From Sphingobacterium spiritivorum ATCC 33861 (GTDB lineage: Bacteria; Bacteroidota; Bacteroidia; Sphingobacteriales; Sphingobacteriaceae), in NCBI RefSeq assembly GCF_000143765.1, contig NZ_GL379770.1:2010903-2074902 (forward strand): a stretch of DNA of 64,000 bases, in the 5' to 3' direction. The position numbers were made by a program, and so were the translations under genes. The notes beneath the pieces are model-generated. The model did no database searches. It was not told where the DNA came from and worked only from the letters and a program-made list of their open reading frames with translations. Of this stretch, positions 28,837-37,540 are shown piece by piece; within the stretch, counting starts at the first letter, position 1; the number at the start of each line of letters is the position of its first letter.

Positions 28837-30255
28837 CTACAAGAAGTCTGCTATCACCCTGATGCCCTCTTCCAGCTGTGTCTCAGACAGTGCACCATAG
28901 CTCAGACGTAATCCCTGCGTATCCTGTCCAAGATTATATTTTTCCGGACCAGATATCCGGATTCCTTTTTCCTTCAGCTTTTCTTCCAGATCTCTGACAA
29001 GCTGCTGCTGTCTGGGAACTACCCAGCATGCAAGCCCTCCGTCTGGTAAATGGTAGTCAGCTTTATCTTTCATATACTGGTCCAGCAATCTGATACAGGT
29101 ATCTCTTTTATTCCGGTAATAAAGTGTCATTTTTTTAAGATGCTTCTTAATCGTTCCGTCCTCTATAAGCTGAAGAACGGCCTGTTCCATAATATTATCT
29201 CCCTGTACATCTATGATTTTACGTAAAGCTCCTATTTTTTGAATATAAGAGGCTTCACTTACCAGATATCCGATGCGCAATGCCGGTGCGACTACTTTAC
29301 TCATTGTGCCGATGTAGATATAATTCTGAATTTCATTATAACTGGATAAAGGTAGAATAGGCCGGCGGCCAAAGTGGAATTCGTTGTCATAATCATCTTC
29401 TATAATTGTAAATCCATACTGATTGGACAGCCGTATAAGTTCTGCGCGCCGTGACAGGCTGAGTGTAACTGTGGTTGGATACTGATGATGGGGAGTTGTA
29501 TAGATTGCTTTTATAGATATACCACTTTGCAAATGCCTGATAATATCGCTTATGATCAATCCGTCCTCATCCACCCGTACAGGCAATAGTCTGGCGCCTG
29601 CATGTTCAAAAGCCTCCCAAGCAGGATGGTAGCCGGGATCTTCGACCAATACATAATCTCCCTTTTGTATCAGACTCTGAGCGGCCAGATACAAAGCCAT
29701 CTGACTTCCTCTTGTAATGCATATATGAGGTATATCGATCTTCATGCCCCTGTTATGGTTCAGCATTCGGGCTATTGCGGCTCTGAATGCTTCGTCACCA
29801 AGTGCATTTGTATAGCCCATCATCTGCCATCTGGCTTTTTGATTAAAGATCTGCCGGTAAGCTCTGGCCAGCTCTTTGACCGGAGCAACCCGGCTGTCCG
29901 GGTATCCGTCATCAAAGCAGATTGTATAGATAGGATCCGGTGCAGCATCTGTTTTCACTGGGACTGCCAGGTCCGGCGTATTATGCTGACGAACCGGAGG
30001 CTCTTCTGCCACAAAGGTACCGGCACGTTCCTTTGTGATGATCCATCCTTCATTTTGAAGCACATTCACAGCTTCCACGACCGTATTACGATTTACACCT
30101 ATATGTTCTGACAAAGATCTTGTACCCGGCAAGGCTTCTCCTTTTTTGAGCCTTCCGCTACGGATCGCTTCTATGATCGCATCAGCGATCTGCAGATAAA
30201 CAGACTTCTCTGCCTGAAAATCTAACTGCATTTCTAAATTCCAAGGACGAATCAT
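28837..30255 (-). CDS. MocR-type transcription regulator (GntR winged helix fused to aminotransferase fold)
   Basis: The 472-residue protein joins an N-terminal GntR helix-turn-helix (LKKGEALPGTRSLSEHIGVN, residues about 29-48) to a class I aminotransferase-like domain. The PLP lysine is in YIGTMSKVVAPALRIGY, and CITRGSQMALYLAAQ and VLVEDPGYHPAWEAF are typical of MocR proteins. Such regulators (PdxR, GabR) sense PLP with amino compounds and usually control a divergent target. Here the divergent neighbour is the cupin/DapA-like pair. The start was set at the ATG at 30255 (MIRPWNLE, the family beginning); a TTG-started extension to 30333 would run over the promoter. Another ATG lies at 30231. 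Confidence 0.93.
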   Translation of the reverse strand: MIRPWNLEMQLDFQAEKSVYLQIADAIIEAIRSGRLKKGEALPGTRSLSEHIGVNRNTVVEAVNVLQNEGWIITKERAGTFVAEEPPVRQHNTPDLAVPVKTDAAPDPIYTICFDDGYPDSRVAPVKELARAYRQIFNQKARWQMMGYTNALGDEAFRAAIARMLNHNRGMKIDIPHICITRGSQMALYLAAQSLIQKGDYVLVEDPGYHPAWEAFEHAGARLLPVRVDEDGLIISDIIRHLQSGISIKAIYTTPHHQYPTTVTLSLSRRAELIRLSNQYGFTIIEDDYDNEFHFGRRPILPLSSYNEIQNYIYIGTMSKVVAPALRIGYLVSEASYIQKIGALRKIIDVQGDNIMEQAVLQLIEDGTIKKHLKKMTLYYRNKRDTCIRLLDQYMKDKADYHLPDGGLACWVVPRQQQLVRDLEEKLKEKGIRISGPEKYNLGQDTQGLRLSYGALSETQLEEGIRVIADFL

Positions 30256-30256
30256 C

Positions 30257-30317
30257 TGGACTATTAAATTATGTAAAAACTGAACCAGTAATATAGTCCA
30301 AATATACCATAATTTTG
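30257..30317. promoter_or_regulatory. Divergent promoter and candidate operator of the MocR/cupin pair
   Basis: Two full TAnnTTTG boxes lie back to back: TATATTTG on the minus strand (30306-30299) for the regulator and TAATTTTG on the plus strand (30310-30317) for the cupin. An 8-bp inverted repeat, TGGACTAT (30257-30264) and ATAGTCCA (30293-30300), has arms 36 bp apart. The right arm overlaps the regulator's -7 box and the left arm touches its start codon, a layout that suits autoregulation. Clear TTG boxes at the right distance are missing. Confidence 0.5.
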
Positions 30318-30347
30318 AATTGCAATAATGCAAAAAACCAACTTAAT

Positions 30348-30818
30348 ATGGTCAATATGAAAACAGAAGAAAAACAATTCAGTTCAAAAGACTTTCACCA
30401 AACTTTTGCCCGTCCGGCTTATATCAAACCGGCAAAGCTAATTCATCAGAATGTAGAAAATGCAGGTGTACACAATCAGTTTTCTGCTGAACGCAAACAT
30501 CCTGTATTTTTTGTAGATCTGCCTAGCAAAAATGTAAGTATGACTATCGGAGGCCTATTGCCGGGTCAACTGACGAACAGACATCGTCATACCTATGAGA
30601 CAGTGCTGTATGTACTGGAAGGAGCCGGTTATACAGAAGTGGAAGATGAACGTGTAGAATGGAAAGCGGGTGATGCTGTTTACATTCCTTCGTGGGCTTG
30701 GCACAGACATCAGAATCTGAGCGATACCGAACCGGCTAAATACATTGCCTGTGAAAATGCCCCTCAACTTCAGAATCTTGGAGTAGCACTCCGGGAAGAA
30801 GAAGGTCGCGATCTCTAA
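30348..30818 (+). CDS. Cupin-domain protein
   Basis: This 156-residue cytoplasmic protein has one cupin barrel. Motif 1 is seen as LTNRHRHTYETVLYVLEGAG (His and Glu metal ligands) and motif 2 as DAVYIPSWAWHRHQNL. Cupins with this layout are dioxygenases, isomerases or binding proteins. The start can be the ATG at 30348 or at 30357, nine bases later; both fit. It is divergent from the MocR regulator, which probably controls it, and precedes the DapA-like gene by 75 bp with only a weak hairpin between, so the two may be read together. The substrate is unknown. Confidence 0.85.
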   Translation: MVNMKTEEKQFSSKDFHQTFARPAYIKPAKLIHQNVENAGVHNQFSAERKHPVFFVDLPSKNVSMTIGGLLPGQLTNRHRHTYETVLYVLEGAGYTEVEDERVEWKAGDAVYIPSWAWHRHQNLSDTEPAKYIACENAPQLQNLGVALREEEGRDL

Positions 30819-30847
30819 CACCGACTCTCTTTGTCTTATTTAATAAT

Positions 30848-30871
30848 GCCCTCTGCGGAGGGCTCTTTCTC
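30848..30871 (+). terminator. Weak hairpin between cupin and DapA-like gene
   Basis: GCCCTC and GAGGGC form a 6-bp GC-rich stem with a 4-base loop, followed by TCTTTCTCTCTTT. The broken T tract suggests partial termination, so the downstream gene may receive reduced read-through. Confidence 0.5.
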
Positions 30872-30893
30872 TCTTTAATTCAATAATATATAC

Positions 30894-31787
30894 ATGAATC
30901 AGAATCTATTTAAAGGTATAGTCTCTTACCCTATTACACCCTTTGATCAACAGGAAAAAGTTGATCTCCGTTTATTCAAAATACTAGTCGAGCGTCTGGT
31001 CGTCACAGGCTCTCATGCGATCGCACCATTAGGCAGCACAGGCGTATTGCCCTATCTGACGGATGCCGAAAAGGAATCTATCACTCTCGCTACAGTAGAA
31101 CAGGTGGCAGGTCGTATTCCTGTGCTGGCTGGTGTTTCTAATCTGACTACAGAAAGAACGGTACATCATGCAAGATTTGCAGAAAAAGCAGGTGCAGATG
31201 CGGTAATGATTATTCCGATGAGCTACTGGAAGCTCACGGAAGACGAAATATTCAGACATTACCAAACGGTAGCTGATGCTATAAATATTCCGGTCATGGC
31301 CTATAACAATCCGGCGACGGGCGGAATAGATATGTCTCCTTCTTTGTTGATAAGACTTTTGCAGATCCCTAATGTAACGATGATCAAAGAAAGTACAGGG
31401 GATGTACAACGTATGCATCAGCTCTACCAGGCTTTTGGCAAGGATGTCGCTTTTTACAATGGCTCCAACCCTTTGGCTTTGGCTGCCTTTACTGCAGGAG
31501 CGACCGGATGGTGTACAGCGGCATCCAATCTGATCCCTGATCTGACCAAAGCGCTTTACGAGGCTGTGTGTCAGAATAATCTGCCGGAAGCGCAACGCTT
31601 ATATTATCAACAGGCTGAACTTCTTAAATTTATTGTCGAAAAAGGTCTTCCCCGCACGATCAAGGCCGGACTTCATCTTATGGGAATCGATGCCGGATAT
31701 CTTAGAAATCCGCTACAGCCGCTTAGTGAAAAAGAAATAGCTACACTGCGTACTATCCTGTTCAAAACAATCAATAAAATAGACTGA
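30894..31787 (+). CDS. DapA-family lyase/synthase (dihydrodipicolinate synthase-like)
   Basis: The 297-residue protein is a DapA/NanA-family TIM barrel, a class I aldolase using a Schiff base. The lysine is Lys165 in VTMIKESTGDV and the conserved Tyr is Tyr137 in PVMAYNNPATGG. The substrate-carboxylate loop, usually GTTGE, reads GSTGV, so it is unlikely to be the housekeeping lysine-biosynthesis enzyme and more likely acts on another keto acid or aldehyde. Its place after the cupin and beside a PLP-sensing MocR regulator suggests amino acid or amino sugar breakdown. The reaction cannot be named from sequence. Confidence 0.88.
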   Translation: MNQNLFKGIVSYPITPFDQQEKVDLRLFKILVERLVVTGSHAIAPLGSTGVLPYLTDAEKESITLATVEQVAGRIPVLAGVSNLTTERTVHHARFAEKAGADAVMIIPMSYWKLTEDEIFRHYQTVADAINIPVMAYNNPATGGIDMSPSLLIRLLQIPNVTMIKESTGDVQRMHQLYQAFGKDVAFYNGSNPLALAAFTAGATGWCTAASNLIPDLTKALYEAVCQNNLPEAQRLYYQQAELLKFIVEKGLPRTIKAGLHLMGIDAGYLRNPLQPLSEKEIATLRTILFKTINKID

Positions 31788-32000
31788 TACAGCACATTGT
31801 ACAAACAATATCTTTCTTATTACAGGCAGGAGAATTAGTGGGACAACTATAGGTCAGCATAATAACGGAATCACTTAACAGGTTGGAGAAGCATCTTATT
31901 TTATCATTAAAAAAAATATAAATACTGCCAAACAATACACATTCTAATCTGTTGATTGATAACACATTGAATACTAAAATTGTAAACTAAAATTTCAAAA

Positions 32001-32693
32001 ATGGAAAAGAAAGATCTCACAATTATCTTAGTACATGGTGCCTGGGGAGATGGTTCTCACTGGCAACATGTTATCCCTCGTTTAGTAAAAGCCGGTTATC
32101 AAGTAAGAAGCGCGCAAAACCCCTTGACCTCTCTGACCCATGATATCGAACGTACAACCGATCTTATTAATGCGCAGGAAGGCAAAGTTCTGCTTGTAGG
32201 TCACTCCTATGGCGGATCTGTAATTTCCGGAGCCGGAAATAATCAGAAAGTAATCGGTTTGGTATATATTGCTGCATTTGCTCCAGATGCCGGAGAAAGC
32301 CTGTCCCGTATTTTTTCAAGACATGAAGCACCTGCAGGTGCGGCAAGTATCTATCCGGACAGCAAAGGTTTCTTATGGATCAAATATGATGAATATCGTG
32401 CTCACTTCTGTGCCGATCTGGACGAAGATCAGGCTTTGGTGCTATCTCTCGCCCAGCGACCTATTCATGCGACCTGTTTTGAAGAGCCTGCAGCTGAACC
32501 CGCATGGCGCACAAAGCCGAGCTGGTATCAGGTATCAGATGCAGATCATATGATTCCTCCGCGAACGCAACAGGAAATGGCAGACCGGATCCGCCCGCGG
32601 GAAACTATACATCTAGACGCGAGTCATGCATCACTTGCATCCAAAGCAGAAGAAGTGAGCGATCTTATTATTAAGGCGGCTTCCTCCTTTTGA
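32001..32693 (+). CDS. Alpha/beta hydrolase
   Basis: The 230-residue protein has an alpha/beta hydrolase fold: oxyanion stretch ILVHGAWGDGSHW, nucleophile elbow VGHSYGGS with Ser69, an acid region around SDADHMIPP and a catalytic His in LDASHASLAS. It has no signal peptide and is probably a cytoplasmic esterase-like enzyme of the family often annotated as salicylate esterase-like or chloroperoxidase-like. It lies 213 bp after the DapA-like gene and ends before a strong hairpin, so it is likely a separate unit. The substrate is unknown. Confidence 0.9.
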   Translation: MEKKDLTIILVHGAWGDGSHWQHVIPRLVKAGYQVRSAQNPLTSLTHDIERTTDLINAQEGKVLLVGHSYGGSVISGAGNNQKVIGLVYIAAFAPDAGESLSRIFSRHEAPAGAASIYPDSKGFLWIKYDEYRAHFCADLDEDQALVLSLAQRPIHATCFEEPAAEPAWRTKPSWYQVSDADHMIPPRTQQEMADRIRPRETIHLDASHASLASKAEEVSDLIIKAASSF

Positions 32694-32736
32694 AAATAAG
32701 CCCATTATAAAGATCAGTTCTGACACTATAGCAGGG

Positions 32737-32775
32737 TATAAATGGTTTCTTTTTAAAGGAACCATTTATACTTTA
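32737..32775 (+). terminator. Hairpin terminator of the alpha/beta hydrolase gene
   Basis: TATAAATGGTTTCTTT and AAAGGAACCATTTATA form a 16-bp stem (one G-T pair) with a 2-base gap, then CTTTAT. It lies 43 bp after the stop codon. Confidence 0.75.
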
Positions 32776-32911
32776 TAATCAAGCTTTATCCCCTGTGTTT
32801 TTGATTTTTAGCATTTTTCGGTGCATGTAAAACACGTTCGTCTATTCATCTGAAAACCAAGCATATATACAGCTAGAAAAGTCTTCAAAAGTGGTTAAAA
32901 TTAATTTTTCG

Positions 32912-32919
32912 TATCTTTG
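32912..32919 (+). promoter_or_regulatory. -7 box of the BCCT transporter gene
   Basis: TATCTTTG is a full match to TAnnTTTG and lies 45 bp before the ATG at 32965. No clear TTG box is seen upstream. Confidence 0.5.
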
Positions 32920-32964
32920 CAGACCCAAATTTTATTTTTTCACATCACAAAATCTCTAACTTTA

Positions 32965-34986
32965 ATGAGTTTTATAAAAATCTTAAAGCGTAAAAGCACT
33001 TTTGTTTCAGGTATCGTTTTTCCCAGTTTGTTCTTTATTCTGGGGATCACTTTAGTTTCCAGCATCTTCCCTTCTTCAGCAGATTATTACCTTACTCTGG
33101 TCAAAACTTTTCTGTTTGAAAACCTCAATTGGGTCTATGTTCTTGTGGTTACCATCTTTGTTCTTTTTCTGCTTTTTCTGGTTTTCAGTAAGTATGGGAA
33201 TGTCAAATTGGGTTCTAATGACTCCAAACCAGAATTTTCTTTTTTTTCCTGGATATCAATGCTTTTTGCAGCAGGGATGGGTATTGGTCTGATGTACTTC
33301 AGTGTTGCAGAACCGATGTCACATTATTCGGACACCAACGTATTGGGCACTGACCCCATACAACGGGCAAAGGATGCTCAATTGTATACTTTTTTCCATT
33401 GGGGTATCCATGCCTGGGCGATTTATGCCGTAGTCGGATTATCCCTTGCTTACTTTACCTATCGTTACAAACTTCCATTATCTCTGCGAAGTTGCTTCTA
33501 CCCTATCCTCAAAGATAAAATACAAGGTCGTGCAGGGGATGTTATCGATATGTTTGCCCTGTGCAGTACTTTTTTCGGTATTACCACAACATTAGGTTTT
33601 GGCGTGGTCCAGCTCTGTGCCGGACTGGTCAATATAGGAGTTATTCCGGAGGTCAACTTTATGTATCAGATTATTATCGTTGTTGTGATTATGACGATAT
33701 CGATTCTGTCCGCGACTTCAGGAGTCAATAAAGGCGTTAAATTTTTGAGTCAGCTTAATATTATCAGTGCTGTGCTGCTTATGCTTTTTGTCCTGATCTT
33801 TGGTCCTACGACCTTTCTGTTGGGTACGTTTTCAGAAGGTCTGGGCTATTATATCAATTCGTTTTTCAGCCTGACGTTCAACACACATGCTTATGAACCC
33901 CAGCATCAACAGTGGTTTTTTAACTGGACAATTCTTTACTGGGCCTGGTGGATTTCCTGGTCCCCGTATGTAGGTCTTTTTATTGCTAAAATATCTAAAG
34001 GCCGAACGATCCGTGAGTTTATTGGGGCGGTACTGGTATTACCGACTTTCTTCAACTTTCTCTGGATGACGATCTTTGGAAACAGTGCTATATGGATCGA
34101 TCAGCATGAAGCAAACGGCGCCTTAAGTGCGTTGGTGAGTAATGCAGATGTATTGCTGTTCAAATTTCTGGGATACTTTCCATTTGAAATGGTGACGAGT
34201 ATACTCACGCTGTTTATTATCTTTATATTTTTCGTTACCTCTGCCGATTCAGGTATCTATGTGATGAACAATATTTCCTCTAATAATGCTTTCAAGTCTC
34301 CAAAATGGCAACTTATTTTCTGGGGTGCACTGCTTGGTATACTTGCGCTTGTACTGCTTAATGCGGGCGGTCTGGAATCTTTGCAAACGATGACTCTCAT
34401 TACAGCGCTTCCTTTCTCCATTATTATGCTTTTATTCTGTTACAGCCTGTTGAAAGGACTGGTCATTGATGTCAACTATTATTCTCGTTCGTATTCGCAC
34501 TCGACTAACAGCTGGTCAGGAGAATACTGGAAAGAACGTCTGGACAGGATTATCTCTTATAAAGACCGTAAGACTATTGATGAGTACCTGCGCACAACAG
34601 TTAAATCTGCATTTGAGGAACTTGCAAAAGAATTTAAAGAAAAAGATATTCTGGCACATGTCAATTTTCATGAGCATACACCCGTCACAGTAGAAATAGA
34701 AATTAAGCATGATGCTATGAACAACTTCAGATATGGTGTAAAGAATCAGACAAAAACAATATCGGATTTCCTTATGCAGGAAGAAAATGCACCCGAAATT
34801 CAGGATAAGAAAACGCATATACCCATGACTTATTTTGGTGACAACAGAATAGGATACGATATTCAGTACTTTACAAAAAATGAAATTATCAGTGATGTAC
34901 TCAAACAATATGAACGGTTCTTATCCTTGTCTTCAGATGAAAAAAACGAAATTTTTATCGGAAGTAATCTAAAAGATACGGATTAA
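32965..34986 (+). CDS. BCCT-family betaine/choline/carnitine transporter with long C-terminal domain
   Basis: BCCT proteins import betaine, choline or carnitine with sodium or protons. The 673-residue protein has about 12 membrane helices, the family signature around YWAWWISWSPYVGLFIAKIS followed by KGRTIREFIGAVL, and AAGMGIGLMYFSVAEP in an early helix. After the last helix comes a ~150-residue hydrophilic domain (SYKDRKTIDEYLRTTVKSAF onward), as in BetT-type osmosensing members, where the tail tunes activity to osmotic stress. The start was set at the ATG at 32965 because the frame reaches back to a TTG inside the promoter's -7 box. A sensor kinase follows 277 bp downstream. Confidence 0.93.
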   Translation: MSFIKILKRKSTFVSGIVFPSLFFILGITLVSSIFPSSADYYLTLVKTFLFENLNWVYVLVVTIFVLFLLFLVFSKYGNVKLGSNDSKPEFSFFSWISMLFAAGMGIGLMYFSVAEPMSHYSDTNVLGTDPIQRAKDAQLYTFFHWGIHAWAIYAVVGLSLAYFTYRYKLPLSLRSCFYPILKDKIQGRAGDVIDMFALCSTFFGITTTLGFGVVQLCAGLVNIGVIPEVNFMYQIIIVVVIMTISILSATSGVNKGVKFLSQLNIISAVLLMLFVLIFGPTTFLLGTFSEGLGYYINSFFSLTFNTHAYEPQHQQWFFNWTILYWAWWISWSPYVGLFIAKISKGRTIREFIGAVLVLPTFFNFLWMTIFGNSAIWIDQHEANGALSALVSNADVLLFKFLGYFPFEMVTSILTLFIIFIFFVTSADSGIYVMNNISSNNAFKSPKWQLIFWGALLGILALVLLNAGGLESLQTMTLITALPFSIIMLLFCYSLLKGLVIDVNYYSRSYSHSTNSWSGEYWKERLDRIISYKDRKTIDEYLRTTVKSAFEELAKEFKEKDILAHVNFHEHTPVTVEIEIKHDAMNNFRYGVKNQTKTISDFLMQEENAPEIQDKKTHIPMTYFGDNRIGYDIQYFTKNEIISDVLKQYERFLSLSSDEKNEIFIGSNLKDTD

Positions 34987-35235
34987 TATTGTTTCATTCT
35001 TTTTCAAAAACAGAAGGCCACATAACATTGAAAGATTAATTGTAGCATTTTACCTTACCGTAACGTTATATATTTAAGTTTGCTTTAATTTAAATGAATT
35101 TACCCGATTCCTACATTATCATGTAATGTACATGTATTTAGTTCATATTTTCTTTAGAACTCAACTAAAAAAGGAAATAAAATCAACTATATTTTTATCC
35201 GGTATTCTTATTAGTAATTATAAAATGCTATTACG

Positions 35236-35243
35236 TACTTTTG
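35236..35243 (+). promoter_or_regulatory. -7 box of the histidine kinase gene
   Basis: TACTTTTG is a full TAnnTTTG match and lies 20 bp before the proposed GTG start at 35264. Confidence 0.5.
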
Positions 35244-35263
35244 TCTTTAAATAATCATCAACT

Positions 35264-37405
35264 GTGACTAACGCTAAAAAAAATGCCTTCTACCTGCGTA
35301 TGGTACTCATCATAAGTATCATACTCTCTTTTATATTTCTGAGTGCCATTTTTATTTATCAATATGGACAGTACAGACGTATTGAAGCTAAGCTCAATGC
35401 AGCTTATGCAGCTGGCAATACACAATCTTCTGCACTCTACGGTTTATTTTCAACGTTTAGTGAGGCTGACAATCTGTTTAGGCTCTACACTGTCGATTTT
35501 AAAGCTGAAACTTATCATTCCTATAAAAAGAAACTGGACACCATTAAGTTTTTTGTAGATTCCCTGTCTACTCTTCCTATCGAAAACAATCCGCTACATC
35601 AAAGTATTACAAATGTAAAAGAAAAAGGTACTGTAGCTATGGAATTTGCAAATCTAAAAAGAGATGTTGACCAACTTGTCTTCTTTGCAAAAGACTCCTT
35701 AGAGTTATTAAAAAATCCGAAAGAAGATTACAGAACCAGACCAACGCTTACCATTGCTGATACCTTTATAAGCAATACGCTGCAGGATACGGTCAGAAAT
35801 CTGGTCAAACAGGATACAGTTGTCAAGAAAAAAGAGAGCCTGTTTAAACGAATATTCAACACTAAAAATGATACGATTGTTTCGAATACAGTAGATCAGA
35901 AGTTTAATATCAATAAAATAGGATTGATACAACAGCACATTCAGAATACTATGCTTCAAAATGACAAAATATACAGCAGCAATATGAATAATCTGCGGCT
36001 GGTATTCAGCAAGCTCCGGCAGAAAGAAAGGGAACTGATACAATCTAACCATACTCTTCTGAACAAACTGAAAACAGGCATCAACCGTCTCAGGGATATA
36101 GAACTGGCTGCCAATCGCAATGCTGAAGCGATGAACTTTGCTCAATATCAAAAAAATGCGCAACACTTTGGCACGCAACTCATAATTGCGCTATGTATAA
36201 TGCTGTTTATGATTATTTTCATTATTTATTACCAGTTCAAGGTAGTTTCTTATGAAAAGAGGCTTTATCAGGAAAAAGAGTATGTAGCCAAAATCGCTGA
36301 AGAGAAAACAAGTGTACTTGCCAGTATAAGCCATGAAATACGGGCTCCGATCAACTCTCTGCTGGGTGTGATCGATCTTATGAATAAAAACACGGAAAGT
36401 AATAAGGTCAATCAGGAGTTGATCAATTCCGCTAATTATGAGATAACATTGATAAACAGTACTATTAATGATATTCTGAGTCTCAGTAAACTGGAAGTTG
36501 GTTCGCTCAACATCAAATATGATTACTTCTCGCCTTATGAAATGTTACACGATCTGGTAAGTCTGCACAGTTATCAGGCACAGACGAAGGGTCTGGCCTT
36601 TACTAATGTGATCGATATTGACCCGAAATTAAAAATATACAGCAATGCATTCAGAATCAAGCAGATTACGTCTAATCTGATTACAAATGCTATAAAATAC
36701 ACCAAAAAAGGACATGTAAGATTGCAGGCGCGTATACGTAAATCCGGTAATAAACCAACATTACATATTGAAGTTTCGGATTCAGGAATCGGTATAGCAG
36801 ATAAAAACAAGAATTTTGTGTTCCGTAAATATTATATGACCGATTCTCAAAATAAGGTCGGAGGTTTTGGTCTTGGATTGTATATTTCCAAATTGCTTAC
36901 CGAACAACTAAACGGAGAAATCTCTTTTGAGAGTACATTGGGCACCGGCACGACATTCAGCCTGAAAATTCCGTATGAAAGGGAATTGCTGCTACAACAG
37001 AATTCAGGGCCATATACTGTTAATGATCTTCCTGACAACCTCAACATTGTATTGATTGATGATAGCCGCATTAATATTCTGTATCTGAAGCAGTTCTTTA
37101 AAGAAAAGAAGAATGTTCATACGTTTGAGAACGGGGCTGAAGGATTACGTTTCGTACAACAACATCCCGTAGATATTGTGATCACCGATTTGTTGATGCC
37201 TGAAATCAGCGGATGGGATATTCTGAATAGTATTAAAGAAAATAAAACGTCGGAACACATTAAAGTCTTTGCATTCACTTCCGAAAATATGCTGCTGGAA
37301 GATGATCACAGAAGCCATAATATCTACGCATTTGACGGAATTCTAAACAAACCTTTGCGCGAAGATGAATTGGTAAGTACGCTGCTCAAAGGTATGAATG
37401 GCTAA
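35264..37405 (+). CDS. Hybrid sensor histidine kinase with C-terminal receiver domain
   Basis: This 713-residue membrane protein senses an unknown signal. A first helix (VLIISIILSFIFLSAIFIY, about residues 14-32) and a second (LIIALCIMLFMIIFIIYY, near 306-323) bracket a ~270-residue extracytoplasmic, coiled-coil-prone sensor. Next come HisKA with the phosphorylated His357 in SISHEIRAPINS, HATPase with DSGIGIADKNKNF and GGFGLGLYISK, and a receiver domain with Asp642 in ITDLLMPEI and a closing Lys in LNKPLRED. The start is a GTG; an ATG lies 12 codons later but would cut into the first helix's lead. No separate response regulator is adjacent, so output may pass to a partner elsewhere. A link to the BCCT transporter is only positional. 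Confidence 0.93.
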   Translation: MTNAKKNAFYLRMVLIISIILSFIFLSAIFIYQYGQYRRIEAKLNAAYAAGNTQSSALYGLFSTFSEADNLFRLYTVDFKAETYHSYKKKLDTIKFFVDSLSTLPIENNPLHQSITNVKEKGTVAMEFANLKRDVDQLVFFAKDSLELLKNPKEDYRTRPTLTIADTFISNTLQDTVRNLVKQDTVVKKKESLFKRIFNTKNDTIVSNTVDQKFNINKIGLIQQHIQNTMLQNDKIYSSNMNNLRLVFSKLRQKERELIQSNHTLLNKLKTGINRLRDIELAANRNAEAMNFAQYQKNAQHFGTQLIIALCIMLFMIIFIIYYQFKVVSYEKRLYQEKEYVAKIAEEKTSVLASISHEIRAPINSLLGVIDLMNKNTESNKVNQELINSANYEITLINSTINDILSLSKLEVGSLNIKYDYFSPYEMLHDLVSLHSYQAQTKGLAFTNVIDIDPKLKIYSNAFRIKQITSNLITNAIKYTKKGHVRLQARIRKSGNKPTLHIEVSDSGIGIADKNKNFVFRKYYMTDSQNKVGGFGLGLYISKLLTEQLNGEISFESTLGTGTTFSLKIPYERELLLQQNSGPYTVNDLPDNLNIVLIDDSRINILYLKQFFKEKKNVHTFENGAEGLRFVQQHPVDIVITDLLMPEISGWDILNSIKENKTSEHIKVFAFTSENMLLEDDHRSHNIYAFDGILNKPLREDELVSTLLKGMNG

Positions 37406-37446
37406 CGTGTATTGACCTCAGAAGAAGAATATCTGCTATTAAGAAA

Positions 37447-37498
37447 TGCTGTCATACTGAACGAAATCACCGCGAAGTAGCGTTTCAGTATGACAGCA
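37447..37498. repeat. REP-like long palindrome between convergent genes
   Basis: TGCTGTCATACTGAACG (37447-37463) pairs with CGTTTCAGTATGACAGCA (37481-37498) with one bulged base around a 17-base loop. The TGTCATACTGAACGAA core resembles dispersed intergenic repeats (TGTCATnCTGAnCGAAG) known from many bacterial genomes. No T run follows on either side, so it may be a REP element or mRNA-stabilising hairpin as much as a terminator for the kinase gene. Confidence 0.7.
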
Positions 37499-37540
37499 CC
37501 ATTTTGGGATACTTTCTTTGATTGATGATTCTATTCTCTG

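Noticed and set aside
30256..30333. TTG-started extension of the MocR protein
   Set aside because: It would overlap both -7 boxes and the inverted repeat, and the extra residues do not look like the family start.
31771..31965. Minus-strand 64-residue frame after the DapA-like gene
   Set aside because: Very Cys- and Ser-rich composition, overlaps the end of the DapA-like gene, no promoter or binding site.
32917..32964. TTG-started extension of the BCCT transporter
   Set aside because: The TTG is part of the TATCTTTG promoter box, so it cannot be inside the coding region.
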